A stretch of 36,976 nucleotides of DNA from Acidimicrobiales bacterium. GTDB taxonomy: Bacteria; Actinomycetota; Acidimicrobiia; Acidimicrobiales; Iamiaceae. Below the pieces are notes generated by a model that was given only the letters and a program-made list of their open reading frames with translations, did not search any database and was not told the DNA's origin. Positions 8,819 through 18,760 of the stretch are shown here, piece by piece. The stretch is taken from the NCBI GenBank assembly GCA_025463365.1, contig JAOBWM010000151.1, positions 1 to 36,976 of the forward strand, written 5' to 3'. Position 1 is the stretch's first letter. Each line of letters begins with the position of its first letter. The position numbers and the translations under genes are program-made.

Positions 8819-9669
8819 CCGGATGCCTGCTTGAACACGACCTTCACGTAGACGGAGTTGAGGTCCACGGTGGGCCGGATCTCGATCGTCTTGGAGTTGC
8901 CATCCGCCGACGTCCGCACCCGCACCACCCGGCCCACCTGGAGCAGCCTTGGGAAGGCCGACTCGGGCAGACCGCTCGTGTCGACGACGTCGCCCCGCTT
9001 CACCTTGGAATCGGCGGGGATGCCGTTGGCGACGAGCAGCTTGTTGCGGCCCTGGCCCTGCGCGGTGGCCGGGTTGTTGTCCTTGAGGCGGACCCCCACC
9101 GCGAACGACGGCTCGGTGAGCAGCTCGACCGTGGACGAGCCGTGCGTGGTGGCGACGATGCGCCCGAGGAGCTGGCCGCCGGACGCATCCGCGGCCGTGC
9201 CCCCTGCGATGACCGGCATGCCCTTCTTGACGCCGTCGCTGCTGCCGAGGCTGATCTCGATGGTGTGGTCGAAGCTGGAGATCGGCCCCGACGTGACCTC
9301 AGCGGTCTTGGTCCGCACACCGACGGCGGTGATCCCTGCTGTCTTCTCCGCGTCAGCGAGCGCACGCTTCAGTTGGGCCACCCGCGCCGACTGGCTCTTG
9401 TCCTCGGCCAGGCGCGCTCGAAGCCGGTCGTTCTCCTTCTTCAGGTCGCCATAGCCGAAGGCGCCCTTCCAGCCGTTCGTGACCGGCCGGAACACGGTGC
9501 TGCCCGCCGAGCGCACGGGACGGAAGACCGCGGCGAGCCCGCTGCGGACCGGATCGAGCGGCCCCGTGCCGGGAAGGTCGAGCACCAGCAAGGTGACCGC
9601 CGTCAGCAGGAGGAGAGCGAGGGTGTAGCGGGATCGCGGCGTGCGAGAGGAGCGACGGGGAAAGGCCAC
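8815..9669 (-). CDS. mreC: Rod shape-determining protein MreC
   Basis: 284-aa bitopic periplasm-facing scaffold of the elongasome, thought to activate PBP2-RodA. A basic N-terminus (RRSSRTPRSR) is followed by one membrane segment (about 16-32), a coiled-coil-like stretch (GDLKKENDRLRARLAEDKSQ, about 91-110), and the beta-rich MreC core (SSDGVKKGMPVIAGG, QLLGRIVATTHGSSTVELL). The start is GTG at 9669, 18 bp after the mreB stop, and the stop overlaps the mreD ATG. Unlike some actinobacterial MreC proteins it has no long Pro-rich tail. Confidence 0.93.
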   Translation of the reverse strand: MAFPRRSSRTPRSRYTLALLLLTAVTLLVLDLPGTGPLDPVRSGLAAVFRPVRSAGSTVFRPVTNGWKGAFGYGDLKKENDRLRARLAEDKSQSARVAQLKRALADAEKTAGITAVGVRTKTAEVTSGPISSFDHTIEISLGSSDGVKKGMPVIAGGTAADASGGQLLGRIVATTHGSSTVELLTEPSFAVGVRLKDNNPATAQGQGRNKLLVANGIPADSKVKRGDVVDTSGLPESAFPRLLQVGRVVRVRTSADGNSKTIEIRPTVDLNSVYVKVVFKQASG

Positions 9670-9687
9670 GAGCCGGGGGTGGGCGGG

Positions 9688-10731
9688 CTAGTTGGCGTGG
9701 TTCGTGGAGAACAGCACGCCCTTGAGGGCTTCGAACTCCTCGAGCGACTGGCCGGAGCCGATGGCCACGCACTCCAGCGGGTTCTGCGCGATCACGATGG
9801 GCATGCCCGTCTCGTGGGTGAGCCGGGCGTCGAGGCCGTGCAGGAGAGCGCCACCGCCGGCCAGGACGATGCCCTGCTCCATAATGTCGGCCGCCAGCTC
9901 GGGGGGCGTCTTGTCGAGGGTGACCTTCACCGCGTCGCAGATCGCCGCGACCGGTTCCTCGATCGCCTCGCGGATCTCCTCGGTGGTGGTGACGATCGTC
10001 TTGGGCAGGCCGGTGACGAGGTCGCGGCCGCGGATCTCGGCATGCAGTTCCTCCTGCAGACGCCAGGCGGAGCCGAGGGCGATCTTCACCTCCTCCGCGG
10101 TGCGCTCGCCGAGGGCGAGGCTGTACTCCTTCTTGATGTACTGGATGATCGCTTCGTCGAGCTCGTCGCCGCCGACGCGGACCGACTGGCTGGACACGAT
10201 GCCGCCGAGCGAGATCACCGCGACCTCGGTGGTGCCGCCACCGATGTCGACGATCATGTTGCCGGTGGGCTCCTGGACCGGGAGCCCGGCGCCGATGGCC
10301 GCCGCCATGGGCTCTTCGATGATGTAGGCGGGCTTGCGGGCGCCGGCGTACTCGGCGGCCTCCTGCACGGCCCGCTGCTCCACGCCGGTGATGCCGGAGG
10401 GGACGCAGATCACCATGCGGGGCTTCACCCATCGGCGCTGGTGCACCCGGTGGATGAAGTAGCGCAGCATCTTCTCGCAGATCTCGAAGTCGGCGATCAC
10501 GCCGTCCTTGAGGGGCCGGATCGCTTGGATGTGCGACGGCGTGCGCCCGATCATGCGCTTGGCCTCGAGGCCCACGGCCAGCGGGCGACCATCCTTCACG
10601 TTGACCGCCACCACCGACGGTTCGTTGAGGACGATCCCGCGGCCCCGCACGTAGACGAGCGTGTTGGCGGTGCCCAGGTCGACCGCCATGTCACGGCCCA
10701 TGATCGAGGAGAGCGGGTTGTCTGCAGACAT
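9688..10731 (-). CDS. mreB: Rod shape-determining actin homologue MreB
   Basis: 347-aa actin-fold ATPase forming membrane-associated filaments that organise lateral wall synthesis. The phosphate-1 motif [11 protein letters not shown] is at about residue 18. Phosphate-2 is [17 protein letters not shown], and the adenosine motif [14 protein letters not shown] is near the C-terminus. The ATG at 10731 is preferred because GGAGGG lies about 7 nt upstream; a GTG five codons earlier (10746) would overlap that site. It is first gene of the mreBCD-mrdA-rodA unit. Presence of the full set predicts a rod-shaped or elongating cell, although mre genes also occur in some non-rods. Confidence 0.97.
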   Translation of the reverse strand: MSADNPLSSIMGRDMAVDLGTANTLVYVRGRGIVLNEPSVVAVNVKDGRPLAVGLEAKRMIGRTPSHIQAIRPLKDGVIADFEICEKMLRYFIHRVHQRRWVKPRMVICVPSGITGVEQRAVQEAAEYAGARKPAYIIEEPMAAAIGAGLPVQEPTGNMIVDIGGGTTEVAVISLGGIVSSQSVRVGGDELDEAIIQYIKKEYSLALGERTAEEVKIALGSAWRLQEELHAEIRGRDLVTGLPKTIVTTTEEIREAIEEPVAAICDAVKVTLDKTPPELAADIMEQGIVLAGGGALLHGLDARLTHETGMPIVIAQNPLECVAIGSGQSLEEFEALKGVLFSTNHAN

Positions 10732-10827
10732 CTGGGGGCCCTCCACAGGCCGGACAGCTCGGTCGTCGGGAGGCTACGAGACGTCTTCGACCCCGACAAG
10801 GCGGCCCACCCGTGCGCTCCGGGCGGC

Positions 10828-10857
10828 AGCCTAGCCGTCGTCATCGAACTGCAACAA
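10828..10857 (-). promoter_or_regulatory. Probable mreB operon promoter
   Basis: On the minus strand TAGGCT (10833-10828) is a good actinobacterial -10. Candidate -35 boxes are TTGTTG (10857-10852, spacer 18) or TTGCAG (10854-10849, spacer 15). This gives a leader of about 90 nt before the mreB ATG. Inferred by pattern only. Confidence 0.4.
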
Positions 10858-10895
10858 TCGCCCCCTATCAGATGACCTTCAGGGAGAGGTGGATG

Positions 10896-10909
10896 CTGCA
10901 GATCTGCAG
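10896..10909. promoter_or_regulatory. 14-bp perfect palindrome upstream of mreB promoter
   Basis: CTGCAGATCTGCAG is self-complementary over its whole length and lies about 40 bp upstream of the proposed -35. A dimeric regulator site is possible. An alternative -35 (TTGACC) abuts it on the upstream side. No known operator is recognised. Confidence 0.35.
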
Positions 10910-11027
10910 GTCAACCACACCGTTCGACTCACCCTTCGCCTGAGCCCCAGGTCACCGACGTTCACCCTGAGCTGGCACTTGACCCACCCGACCGGGTGAG
11001 TGGCGCCGCTCCGGATCCGGTCAAACC

Positions 11028-11053
11028 GGAACCGCCGGTGTGAGGCCGGTTCC
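11028..11053 (-). terminator. Hairpin after ndk
   Basis: A 7-bp stem GGAACCG (11028-11034) / CGGTTCC (11047-11053) lies 5 nt beyond the ndk stop codon. It is followed on the minus strand by GGTTTGACC, only a short T run. Weak intrinsic terminator candidate. Confidence 0.4.
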
Positions 11054-11058
11054 GACGA

Positions 11059-11472
11059 TCAGACGGTCGGGAACCAGAGCCCGATCTCGCGCTCGGCCGA
11101 TTCGGGGCCGTCGGAGCCGTGGACGAGGTTCTCGTTGGTCGTGGTCGCGAAGTCGCCGCGGATCGAGCCGGGCTGGGCGTCGGCCACCTGGGTCTTGCCG
11201 ATGAGGATCCGGCAGAGCTCCCACGTGTTGTCGGCCGGGCCCTCGACGATCATGGCGACCACCGGGGAACGCGTGAGGAAGCTCACCAGCTCGCCGTAGA
11301 AGGGCCGCTCGCGGTGCTCCTCGTAGTGCGCCTCGGCCAGCGCGGTGTCGGCGGTGCGCAACTCCACGGCCGCGAGCGTCAGGCCCTTGGCCTCGATGCG
11401 GGAGATGATCTCCCCCACCAGGCCGCGCTCCACGGCATCGGGCTTGCACATCACGAAGGTCCGGTTCGTCAT
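11059..11472 (-). CDS. ndk: Nucleoside diphosphate kinase
   Basis: 137-aa enzyme that transfers the gamma-phosphate from ATP to NDPs, balancing nucleotide pools. The phospho-accepting His118 lies in [16 protein letters not shown]. The N-terminal [16 protein letters not shown] and the RPFYGELV segment are diagnostic, and the length is standard for the short bacterial form. It appears to be monocistronic: a terminator-like hairpin precedes it (after map) and another follows. No Shine-Dalgarno is visible; a TAGCTT box ends 9 nt before the ATG, so a leaderless transcript is likely. Confidence 0.98.
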   Translation of the reverse strand: MTNRTFVMCKPDAVERGLVGEIISRIEAKGLTLAAVELRTADTALAEAHYEEHRERPFYGELVSFLTRSPVVAMIVEGPADNTWELCRILIGKTQVADAQPGSIRGDFATTTNENLVHGSDGPESAEREIGLWFPTV

Positions 11473-11481
11473 AAGTCGCAG

Positions 11482-11487
11482 AAGCTA
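11482..11487 (-). promoter_or_regulatory. -10 element of ndk (leaderless)
   Basis: TAGCTT on the minus strand, 9 nt before the ndk ATG, in the context CTGGCTAGCTT. It falls between the map hairpin and ndk. No clear -35 box. Confidence 0.5.
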
Positions 11488-11492
11488 GCCAG

Positions 11493-11525
11493 GGCGCCCC
11501 AGCCCGGACGAACCCGCGGGGCGCC
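11493..11525 (-). terminator. Strong hairpin immediately after map
   Basis: Stem GGCGCCCC (11493-11500) / GGGGCGCC (11518-11525) with a 17-nt loop starts directly beyond the map stop codon. No T tract follows, as is common for actinobacterial hairpin terminators. It also sits just upstream of the ndk -10 box. Confidence 0.5.
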
Positions 11526-12521
11526 TCAGGTCGACGGTGCGTTGCCGTCGCCCGACCAGATGCCGTCGGGATGGAGCGTGAGGACCTCGACGCCGTCGTC
11601 GGTGACGACCATCGTGTGCTCGAACTGGGCGGTGCGCTTGCCGTCGACGGTGGAGGCCGTCCACCCGTCGTCCCACAGGCGCTGCTGCCACGCACCGACC
11701 GAGATCATCGGCTCGATCGTGAACGTCATGCCCGGGGTCATGATCTCCGAGGACCGGGGGTGGAAGTAGTGGAGGATCTCGGGCCGGGTGTGGAACTCGG
11801 TGCCGACGCCATGGCCGACGAAGGCGCGCACGACGCTGAAGCCGGCCTCCTCCGCGTGGTCCTGGATGGCTCGGCCGATGTCGGAGACCGGGCGGCCCGG
11901 CTTGACCGACTCGATGCCGAGCTGGGTGCACTCGCGGGTCACCCGGATCAGGCGGAGCGACTCCGGGTCCGTGGTGCCGACGGCCCACGTGGCGTTGGTG
12001 TCGCCATGGACCCCTTCGCGGAAGAGCGTGACGTCGAGGTTGACGATGTCGCCGTCGCGCAGGGCCCGGCTGTCGGGGATCCCGTGGCAGATGACCTCGT
12101 TCACCGACGTGCAGATCGACTTCGGGAACGGCGGGTCGATGCCGTAGTTGAGCGGGCTCGGGTAGCCGCCGGCCTCGATGCAGAGGCGGTGGCACAGGGC
12201 GTCGAGATCGTCGGTCGTGACGCCGGGCGCGATGGCGTCGCCGACCTTGCGCAGGATCTCGGCCGCGGCCTGACCGGTCCGCCGCATGCGCTCGATGGTC
12301 TCGGGCGGCTTGACCATCGGTTCGTCGCGGTCGTCGGTGCCACCGTGCTCGGCGTAGTGGGGGCGCTCGATGTCGGGCGGCACCGGGCGCATCGGCGTGA
12401 TGGCGCCGGCGATCACGCGCTCCATGGCCGAGCGGTGGCAGCGCTTGAACTTGTTGCCGCTCCCGCACCAGCACGGGTCGTTCGGCTTGAGCTTGCTGGG
12501 TGAGATGACAGGAGCGGTCAT
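11526..12521 (-). CDS. map: Type I methionine aminopeptidase with N-terminal SEC-C motif
   Basis: 331-aa metalloenzyme removing the initiator Met from nascent proteins. The five metal ligands are Asp163, Asp174, His237, Glu270 and Glu301, and the substrate-binding His146 is in CHGIP. Residues 11-30 form a SEC-C zinc motif (DPCWCGSGNKFKRCH), a feature of a subset of bacterial MetAPs, often linked to ribosome or SecA-like contacts. A linker of about 40 residues separates it from the catalytic domain. The ATG overlaps the folC stop (TGATG), so map is the second gene of a folC-map pair. A strong hairpin follows. The genome may encode another MetAP without SEC-C; not visible here. Confidence 0.97.
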   Translation of the reverse strand: MTAPVISPSKLKPNDPCWCGSGNKFKRCHRSAMERVIAGAITPMRPVPPDIERPHYAEHGGTDDRDEPMVKPPETIERMRRTGQAAAEILRKVGDAIAPGVTTDDLDALCHRLCIEAGGYPSPLNYGIDPPFPKSICTSVNEVICHGIPDSRALRDGDIVNLDVTLFREGVHGDTNATWAVGTTDPESLRLIRVTRECTQLGIESVKPGRPVSDIGRAIQDHAEEAGFSVVRAFVGHGVGTEFHTRPEILHYFHPRSSEIMTPGMTFTIEPMISVGAWQQRLWDDGWTASTVDGKRTAQFEHTMVVTDDGVEVLTLHPDGIWSGDGNAPST

Positions 12522-13819
12522 CAGGCGTCGACCTCCGAGCGCAGGACGGTGCGGGCCGGGCCCACGACGTAGAGGGAACCGGTGATGACGACGAGGTCGT
12601 CGGCACCGGCGAGGGCCATGGCCCGACGGACCGCGTCGTCAACCGAAGGGGCCGACTCGGCGACGATCCCGAGTTGGTCGGCGGCGGCCACCACCTTCTG
12701 GGCCGGCATGGCCCGAGGCGAGCCGGGCGTACACGCCACGAGCACCCCGGCGTCTGACGCGTTCAGGGCCTCGAGCATCTCGAGCGGGTCGCGGCCCTCG
12801 AGGAACCCCACCACGAACACGATCGTGCCCGACAGGAGGAACTCCTCCTGCAGCGTGTCCGCGCAGGCGCGGGCCCCGTCGAGGTTGTGGGCGGCGTCGA
12901 GCACGACCGTCGGATGCCGGTGCACGATCTCGAAGCGGCCGGGCACCGTGACCTCCGCGAAGGCCTCGCGAACGAGGTCGTCGTCGAGTCGGCGGTCGAA
13001 GAACGCCTCGGCGGCGGCCATGGCGACGGCGGCGTTGTCGCCCTGGTGGGCACCGTGCATCGGGAGGAAGACCTCGTCGACGAGCCCCGACGGGGTGCGC
13101 AGGTCGAGCGACCGACCGCCGAGGGCCAGCACCTGCTGCTCGCAGTCGAAGTCCTCCCCGCGCCACCACGTGCGATCGGCGTCAGTGGCGGCCAGCAGCT
13201 CGCGCAACTCGGGCTCGACCTCGCCGCACACGAACGTGGCACCGGGCTTGACGATTCCGACCTTCTCCCCCGCGATCGCGGCCCGCCAGCCGCGCTTCCC
13301 GTCGGTGTGGTCGTGGCCCACGTTGGTGAGCACGGCGACGATCCCGTCGGCCACGTTGGTGGCGTCGTAGCGGCCGAGCATGCCGACCTCCACGACGGCG
13401 ACGTCGATGGCGATGTCGGCGAACCACGTGAACGCGGCGGCGGTGAGGATCTCGAAGTAGCTCGGGGTGACCCCGGCGACCTCCTCCACCGCGGCGACGG
13501 CTCCGATCGCCTCGCCCAGCGCTTCGTCGGAGATCGGGTCGCCGTTCCAGCAGATGCGCTCGTTGATCGACTCGAGGTGCGGGCTCGTGTAGGTGCCTAC
13601 CGACAGGCCCGATGCCTTCAGCAGCTCCGACACCATCCGCACGACCGAGCCCTTGCCGTTGGTCCCGGTGACGTGGATGACCGGGTAGCTCGCCTGCGGA
13701 TCCCCGAGGACCGCGACCAGCTGGCGCATGCGGTCCAGCGAGACCCCTTCGGCCCGCCCGGCGGTGGCTTCGAGGTTGGTGTGCTGGTCGAGGTAGCGGA
13801 GCGCGGTGTTCAGGTTCAC
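12521..13819 (-). CDS. folC: Folylpolyglutamate/dihydrofolate synthase
   Basis: 432-aa Mur-ligase-family enzyme adding glutamate to dihydropteroate or folates. The P-loop VTGTNGKGS is at residues 50-58. [11 protein letters not shown] and [10 protein letters not shown] mark the folate-binding region, [11 protein letters not shown] the central domain, and [11 protein letters not shown] the C-terminal domain. The GTG start at 13819 gives [15 protein letters not shown], the normal N-terminus. A TAGCGT box lies 9 nt upstream with no ribosome-binding site, so translation may be leaderless. It overlaps map downstream. clpX is 46 bp upstream in the same direction. Whether it carries both DHFS and FPGS activity cannot be told from sequence alone. 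Confidence 0.95.
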   Translation of the reverse strand: MNLNTALRYLDQHTNLEATAGRAEGVSLDRMRQLVAVLGDPQASYPVIHVTGTNGKGSVVRMVSELLKASGLSVGTYTSPHLESINERICWNGDPISDEALGEAIGAVAAVEEVAGVTPSYFEILTAAAFTWFADIAIDVAVVEVGMLGRYDATNVADGIVAVLTNVGHDHTDGKRGWRAAIAGEKVGIVKPGATFVCGEVEPELRELLAATDADRTWWRGEDFDCEQQVLALGGRSLDLRTPSGLVDEVFLPMHGAHQGDNAAVAMAAAEAFFDRRLDDDLVREAFAEVTVPGRFEIVHRHPTVVLDAAHNLDGARACADTLQEEFLLSGTIVFVVGFLEGRDPLEMLEALNASDAGVLVACTPGSPRAMPAQKVVAAADQLGIVAESAPSVDDAVRRAMALAGADDLVVITGSLYVVGPARTVLRSEVDA

Positions 13820-13828
13820 GGTGCGACC

Positions 13829-13834
13829 ACGCTA
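13829..13834 (-). promoter_or_regulatory. -10 element of folC (leaderless)
   Basis: TAGCGT on the minus strand in the context CCGGTAGCGT, ending 9 nt before the folC GTG. Located in the 46-bp clpX-folC gap, so folC-map can be transcribed independently of clp genes. Confidence 0.5.
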
Positions 13835-13865
13835 CCGGCGCGCCGCAACCATGGACCCAGCCCGG

Positions 13866-15146
<1,281 letters not shown>

Positions 15147-15168
15147 GGTGTCTGACCCCCTGAGGTCC

Positions 15169-15903
15169 TCAGTTGGCGGCCGTGATCGGGCCGCTCTTGT
15201 CGGCGAACTCCCGGGCGGAGATCACCTCGTCGATGATGCCGTATTCCTTGGCCTCATCCGCGGACAGGACGAAATCCCTGTCCGTGTCCTTGTTCAGCTT
15301 CTCTTTCGGCTGCCCGGTATGTTCCGCAAGGATCCCCTCGAGGAGATCACGCATCCGGAGGATCTCCTTGGCCTGGATCTCGATGTCGCTGGCCTGGCCG
15401 CCACCGCTGGCATAGGGCTGGTGGAGCAGGACCCGGGCGTGGGGAAGGGCGAGGCGCTTGCCCTTGGTGCCCGACGCGAGCAGCACGGCGGCGGCCGATG
15501 CGGCCTGGCCGAAGCAGATCGTGGTGATGTCGGGCTTGACGTACTGCATCGTGTCGTAGATCGCGAACAGCGCCGTGATGTCGCCGCCGGGGCTGTTGAT
15601 GTAGACGTTGATGTCCTTGTCGGGGTTCTCCGACTCCAGGTGCAGCAGCTGGGCGCACATGAGGTTGGCGATCGTGTCGTCGATCGGCGTACCCAGGAAG
15701 ATGATGTGCTCCTTGAGGAGCTTGGAGTACAGGTCGAACGCCCGCTCCCCCCGGTTCGTCTGCTCGACGACGGTGGGCACGAGGTAGTTGGAGCCCCGCA
15801 GGTGGGCGGTCGGATCGGGGCGGTCGCGCAGGCCGAGCATGGCGTCGGTCCAGGCCTCCGCGCCGATGGGCACGGACTCGTAGCGGTCGGGGGAGAAGGT
15901 CAC
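15169..15903 (-). CDS. clpP: ATP-dependent Clp protease proteolytic subunit ClpP
   Basis: 244-aa serine peptidase subunit forming the proteolytic barrel of ClpXP/ClpCP. The triad is Ser136 (GQAASAAA), His161 (LLHQP) and Asp210 (DTDRDF), with spacings matching E. coli ClpP. An N-terminal segment of about 45 residues precedes the conserved core ([19 protein letters not shown]), longer than most ClpP N-termini and likely a propeptide or flexible extension. The GTG start overlaps the tig stop in GTGA, which fixes it. Actinobacteria usually have two ClpP paralogues; only one is here. Confidence 0.97.
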   Translation of the reverse strand: MTFSPDRYESVPIGAEAWTDAMLGLRDRPDPTAHLRGSNYLVPTVVEQTNRGERAFDLYSKLLKEHIIFLGTPIDDTIANLMCAQLLHLESENPDKDINVYINSPGGDITALFAIYDTMQYVKPDITTICFGQAASAAAVLLASGTKGKRLALPHARVLLHQPYASGGGQASDIEIQAKEILRMRDLLEGILAEHTGQPKEKLNKDTDRDFVLSADEAKEYGIIDEVISAREFADKSGPITAAN

Positions 15904-17279
15904 TCGTCGTCCTCGCTGGCCACGTCGCCAGGAGCGTCCGTGCCGTCGTCTTCGGTGGGCTCGGGCTCCACCTCGAGGCTGGCCCGGTCGATCACGTTGC
16001 CACCCTCATCGACCAGCTCGACGTGCTCGATGAGCCATTCGAGGGCCTTGCGGGTGCGCAGGTCGGAGCGTACCGCCGACACCTGCCCGTTGCGTTCGAG
16101 TTGCTTGCGGACCTGGGCGGTCTTCTGCCCGACCCGCTCGGCGACGGCGGCGTACTCGGCCTCGAGGTCCTCGTCGGACACCTCGATGGCCTCGGCGGTG
16201 GCAACGGCTCGCAGGGCGAGGTCGACCTTGACGCCCTGGGCCGACGTTTGGCGCAGTTCGGTGACGAACGCCTCCTGCTCCTGGCCGGTCGTCGCGAGGT
16301 ACTGCTCGATGCCGATCCCCTGCGCCTCCAGGCGCATGGCGAGGTCCTCGAGGCGCTGCTGCATCTCGTTGGAGATCAACGCGTCGGGGGCGACGTCGTC
16401 CTCGACGAGGTCGGCGAGGGCCTCGGCCGTCTTCTGCTGGATCTGCATCTGGGCCTGGACCTTCTTGACCATGCCCAGGCGCTTGGTGAGGTCGGCGCGG
16501 AGCTCGGCGATGGTCTCGAACTCGGAGGCCTCGGCGGCGAAGGCGTCGTCCTCGTCGGGCAGGACCTTCTCCTTGACCTCCTTCAGCAAGATCTTGAAGG
16601 TGACCGGATCCTCGTCGGGATCCGGGTGGTCAGCGGTGAACTCGAGGATGTCGCCGACCTTGGCCCCGGCGAGCTGCTCGTCGAGCTCGGGGACCACGGT
16701 GGCGCTGCCGACCTCGTAGAGGTAGTCGTCCGCGGTGAGCCCGTCGACGGCCTCGCCGTCCTGGGAACCGGCGACGTCGATCGTGACGTGGTCTCCGGTC
16801 TGGGCGGGCCGCTCCACGGGCTCGAGCTTGGCGAACCCCTCGCGGAGGCGGTCGACCCGGGAGGTGACCTCCTCGTCGGCGACGTCAGGCGAGTCGATGG
16901 TGACGCGCAGCGAGTCGTAGCCACCGAGGTTCAGCTCGGGACGGATCTCGACCACGGCGTCGAAGGCGACGTCGCCGTCTTCCTTGCCAGCCGTGATGTC
17001 GATCTCGGGCGGCGCGATGGCGTCCACCTCGTGCTCGGTGACCGCCTCGGCGTAGTAGCCGGGCAGGGCGTGCTCGAGTGCGTCGCCGCGTGCGGCCTCG
17101 ACCCCGATGCGGGCCTCGAGGAGGCGGCGCGGAGCCTTGCCGGGACGGAAGCCCGGGAGGCGAACCTCGAAGGCGATCCGGCGGAAGGCGGCGTCCACCT
17201 CCTTCTCGAACTCGGCTCCGTCGACCTCGATGGACAGCTTGACCTTGTTGCCCTCGAGGGGCTCGACCGTTGACTTCAT
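15900..17279 (-). CDS. tig: Trigger factor
   Basis: 459-aa ribosome-associated chaperone and prolyl isomerase. The ribosome-binding loop signature GFRPGKAP lies in the N-terminal domain, followed by an FKBP-like PPIase domain ([17 protein letters not shown]) and a helical C-terminal domain (from about 250) that ends in an acidic tail ([22 protein letters not shown] region). The start is taken at ATG 17279, giving the standard [19 protein letters not shown] four codons upstream (17291) is an alternative. A TACAGT box ends 10 nt before the ATG, implying little or no leader. It is first gene of tig-clpP-clpX and is divergent from the mauE-like operon, with both promoters in a 109-bp gap. Confidence 0.97.
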   Translation of the reverse strand: MKSTVEPLEGNKVKLSIEVDGAEFEKEVDAAFRRIAFEVRLPGFRPGKAPRRLLEARIGVEAARGDALEHALPGYYAEAVTEHEVDAIAPPEIDITAGKEDGDVAFDAVVEIRPELNLGGYDSLRVTIDSPDVADEEVTSRVDRLREGFAKLEPVERPAQTGDHVTIDVAGSQDGEAVDGLTADDYLYEVGSATVVPELDEQLAGAKVGDILEFTADHPDPDEDPVTFKILLKEVKEKVLPDEDDAFAAEASEFETIAELRADLTKRLGMVKKVQAQMQIQQKTAEALADLVEDDVAPDALISNEMQQRLEDLAMRLEAQGIGIEQYLATTGQEQEAFVTELRQTSAQGVKVDLALRAVATAEAIEVSDEDLEAEYAAVAERVGQKTAQVRKQLERNGQVSAVRSDLRTRKALEWLIEHVELVDEGGNVIDRASLEVEPEPTEDDGTDAPGDVASEDDE

Positions 17280-17289
17280 GAGATCGCTC

Positions 17290-17295
17290 ACTGTA
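17290..17295 (-). promoter_or_regulatory. -10 element of tig-clpP-clpX
   Basis: TACAGT on the minus strand in the context CCGGTACAGT, 10 nt before the tig ATG. It overlaps the alternative GTG start, which argues for the ATG. Confidence 0.45.
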
Positions 17296-17374
17296 CCGGG
17301 GCGGGGTGTGGTGGCTCGCACCCGGCAGGCCGAGGTGGCGGTCTGCCACGTCGACGGCCCCACCGCTCGACCGG

Positions 17375-17380
17375 TACCGT
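17375..17380 (+). promoter_or_regulatory. -10 element of the mau-like operon (leaderless)
   Basis: TACCGT in the context CCGGTACCGT ends 8 nt before the GTG at 17389. No Shine-Dalgarno is present. It mirrors the divergent tig box. Confidence 0.45.
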
Positions 17381-17388
17381 CGATCGCC

Positions 17389-17925
17389 GTGTCCCCCCTT
17401 GCCGGCCCGCTCTTCGCCGCGGCGCTCCTCGTGGCCCTCGCCGGCATCGCCAAGCTCAGCCGGCCCGCCGCGGCACGGGTCGCACTGCGGACCGCGGGGC
17501 TGCCCAGCACCGCAGTGGTCGTCCGGGCGCTCGGGGCGGGTGAGCTCCTCCTGGCCGGCGTCGTGCTCGCCGTCGGGGGCCGGCTGGGCGGTGCCCTGAT
17601 CGCCGCGGCGTACCTCGCCTTCGCCGCCTTCGCCGCGTTCCTCGCCAGCAGGAGCCGCCGGGCGGTGCCGTGCGGGTGCTTCGGATCGGGCAGCGCGCCC
17701 GTGGGACCGCTCCACGTCGGCGTGAACCTCGCGCTGGCCGCGGTCGGCGCGGCCGCGGTGGTGCGGCCCTCCGACGACCTCGTCTCGGTTGCCCGCGCCA
17801 CCCCACTCGCCGGCATCCCCTTCGTCGGGTTCACCGTGCTGCTCACCTGGTTGCTCCTGGTGCTCCTCACGGCCCTGCCCGAGCTCCTTGCCGCCGCCAA
17901 GCCCACCAAGGCGGCGGCGCGGTGA
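17389..17925 (+). CDS. MauE-like membrane protein (DoxX/MauE fold)
   Basis: 178-aa protein with four or five hydrophobic helices (about 3-20, 42-62, 67-86, 105-120, 145-170). Its Cys95-Gly-Cys97-Phe-Gly sits in a short loop after the third helix. CxCFG is the hallmark of MauE, the membrane protein needed, with MauD, for correct disulfide formation and stability of the methylamine dehydrogenase light chain. The GTG was chosen from the leaderless -10 box just upstream. It overlaps the next gene by GTGA. In context it is probably an electron-transfer or disulfide-handling partner for the downstream thioredoxin-like protein and the Cys-rich Tat protein. Its redox role here is inferred; other CxCFG DoxX-like proteins have unrelated jobs. 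Confidence 0.8.
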   Translation: MSPLAGPLFAAALLVALAGIAKLSRPAAARVALRTAGLPSTAVVVRALGAGELLLAGVVLAVGGRLGGALIAAAYLAFAAFAAFLASRSRRAVPCGCFGSGSAPVGPLHVGVNLALAAVGAAAVVRPSDDLVSVARATPLAGIPFVGFTVLLTWLLLVLLTALPELLAAAKPTKAAAR

Positions 17926-18722
17926 CCGTCCTCGTCGTGGTCGAAGGGGTGGTGATCGCGGTCCTGGCGCTGCTCGTCGTCGGCCTCCTGCGCAGCCACG
18001 CCGAGATCCTCAAGCGCCTCCACGACCTCGGTGCCGGCATCGAAGGCGAGCCGGGGCGGTCGTCGACCATCAGCGAGGCGCACCGACCCGGGAGCCCCGG
18101 CTACCCCTTGATGCCGCAGATGCCGAGCCCGCCCGACCGCGAGGAGTTCGGGGGCGCCGCCGACGTGGTGGGCCTGAGCCCGGGCGGACAGGAACAGGTG
18201 TCGGTGCGCATCACCGGCGTGGAGCACGACACGATCGTCGCCTTCCTCTCCAGCGGGTGCATCACGTGCCAGAAGTTCTGGGACGCGTTCCGCAAGCCCC
18301 GCAAGCTCGGGCTGCCGTCGGGCGCCCGTCTCGTGGTGGTCACCAAGGGCCCCGACGAGGAGAGCGCGTCCGCCGTGGCCGGGCTGGCCCCGCCCGGCAT
18401 CCCCACGGTCATGTCGAGCGAGGCCTACGCCGACTACGACATCCCGGGATCGCCGTACTTCGTGTACGTCCATGGCCCGTCAGGTCGGGTGCGCGGCGAG
18501 GGCACCGGCCCCGATTGGGACCAGGTGTCGTCGCTGCTGTCCCAGGCCACCGGCGATGCTGACCTCGCCGCGACGCTGGCATCCCACGTGGTGCCGAAGC
18601 CCGATGCCGACGCCGAGCGCGAAGCCCGCGTGGACCGCGAGCTGTTCGACGCAGGCATCCTCCCCGGCGATCCGTCGCTGCTCACACCACCGCCCGAGCA
18701 CCCGGGGCACGCGCATGGGTGA
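17922..18722 (+). CDS. Membrane-anchored thioredoxin-like protein, MauD-like
   Basis: 266-aa protein with one N-terminal membrane helix (about 2-22) and a linker of some 70 residues. A thioredoxin fold follows: active-site Cys113-Ile-Thr-Cys116 in FLSSGCITCQKFW and a probable cis-Pro178 before the last strand (GSPYFVYVHGPSGRV). The C-terminus is an acidic, Pro-rich tail. The GTG start overlaps the mauE-like stop (GTGA). MauD-type proteins act outside the membrane as disulfide reductases or isomerases during light-chain maturation. Pairing with a CxCFG protein and a substrate with about 22 cysteines makes a maturation role likely, but this is by analogy. A generic TlpA/ResA function is the alternative. 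Confidence 0.8.
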   Translation: MTVLVVVEGVVIAVLALLVVGLLRSHAEILKRLHDLGAGIEGEPGRSSTISEAHRPGSPGYPLMPQMPSPPDREEFGGAADVVGLSPGGQEQVSVRITGVEHDTIVAFLSSGCITCQKFWDAFRKPRKLGLPSGARLVVVTKGPDEESASAVAGLAPPGIPTVMSSEAYADYDIPGSPYFVYVHGPSGRVRGEGTGPDWDQVSSLLSQATGDADLAATLASHVVPKPDADAEREARVDRELFDAGILPGDPSLLTPPPEHPGHAHG

Positions 18723-18760
18723 GGCGGCGGCGGCGGTCCGTCCGCGATGATGGACGCCTC

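Larger units (their letters stand above)
10732..11058. other. Intergenic region between ndk and mreB (327 bp)
   Basis: No credible gene on either strand. It holds the mreB leader and promoter, a 14-bp perfect palindrome (10896-10909), a TTGACC box on the minus strand just upstream of that palindrome, a short hairpin CACCC-gacc-GGGTG (10985-10998) and the ndk terminator-like stem at 11028-11053. Confidence 0.6.
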
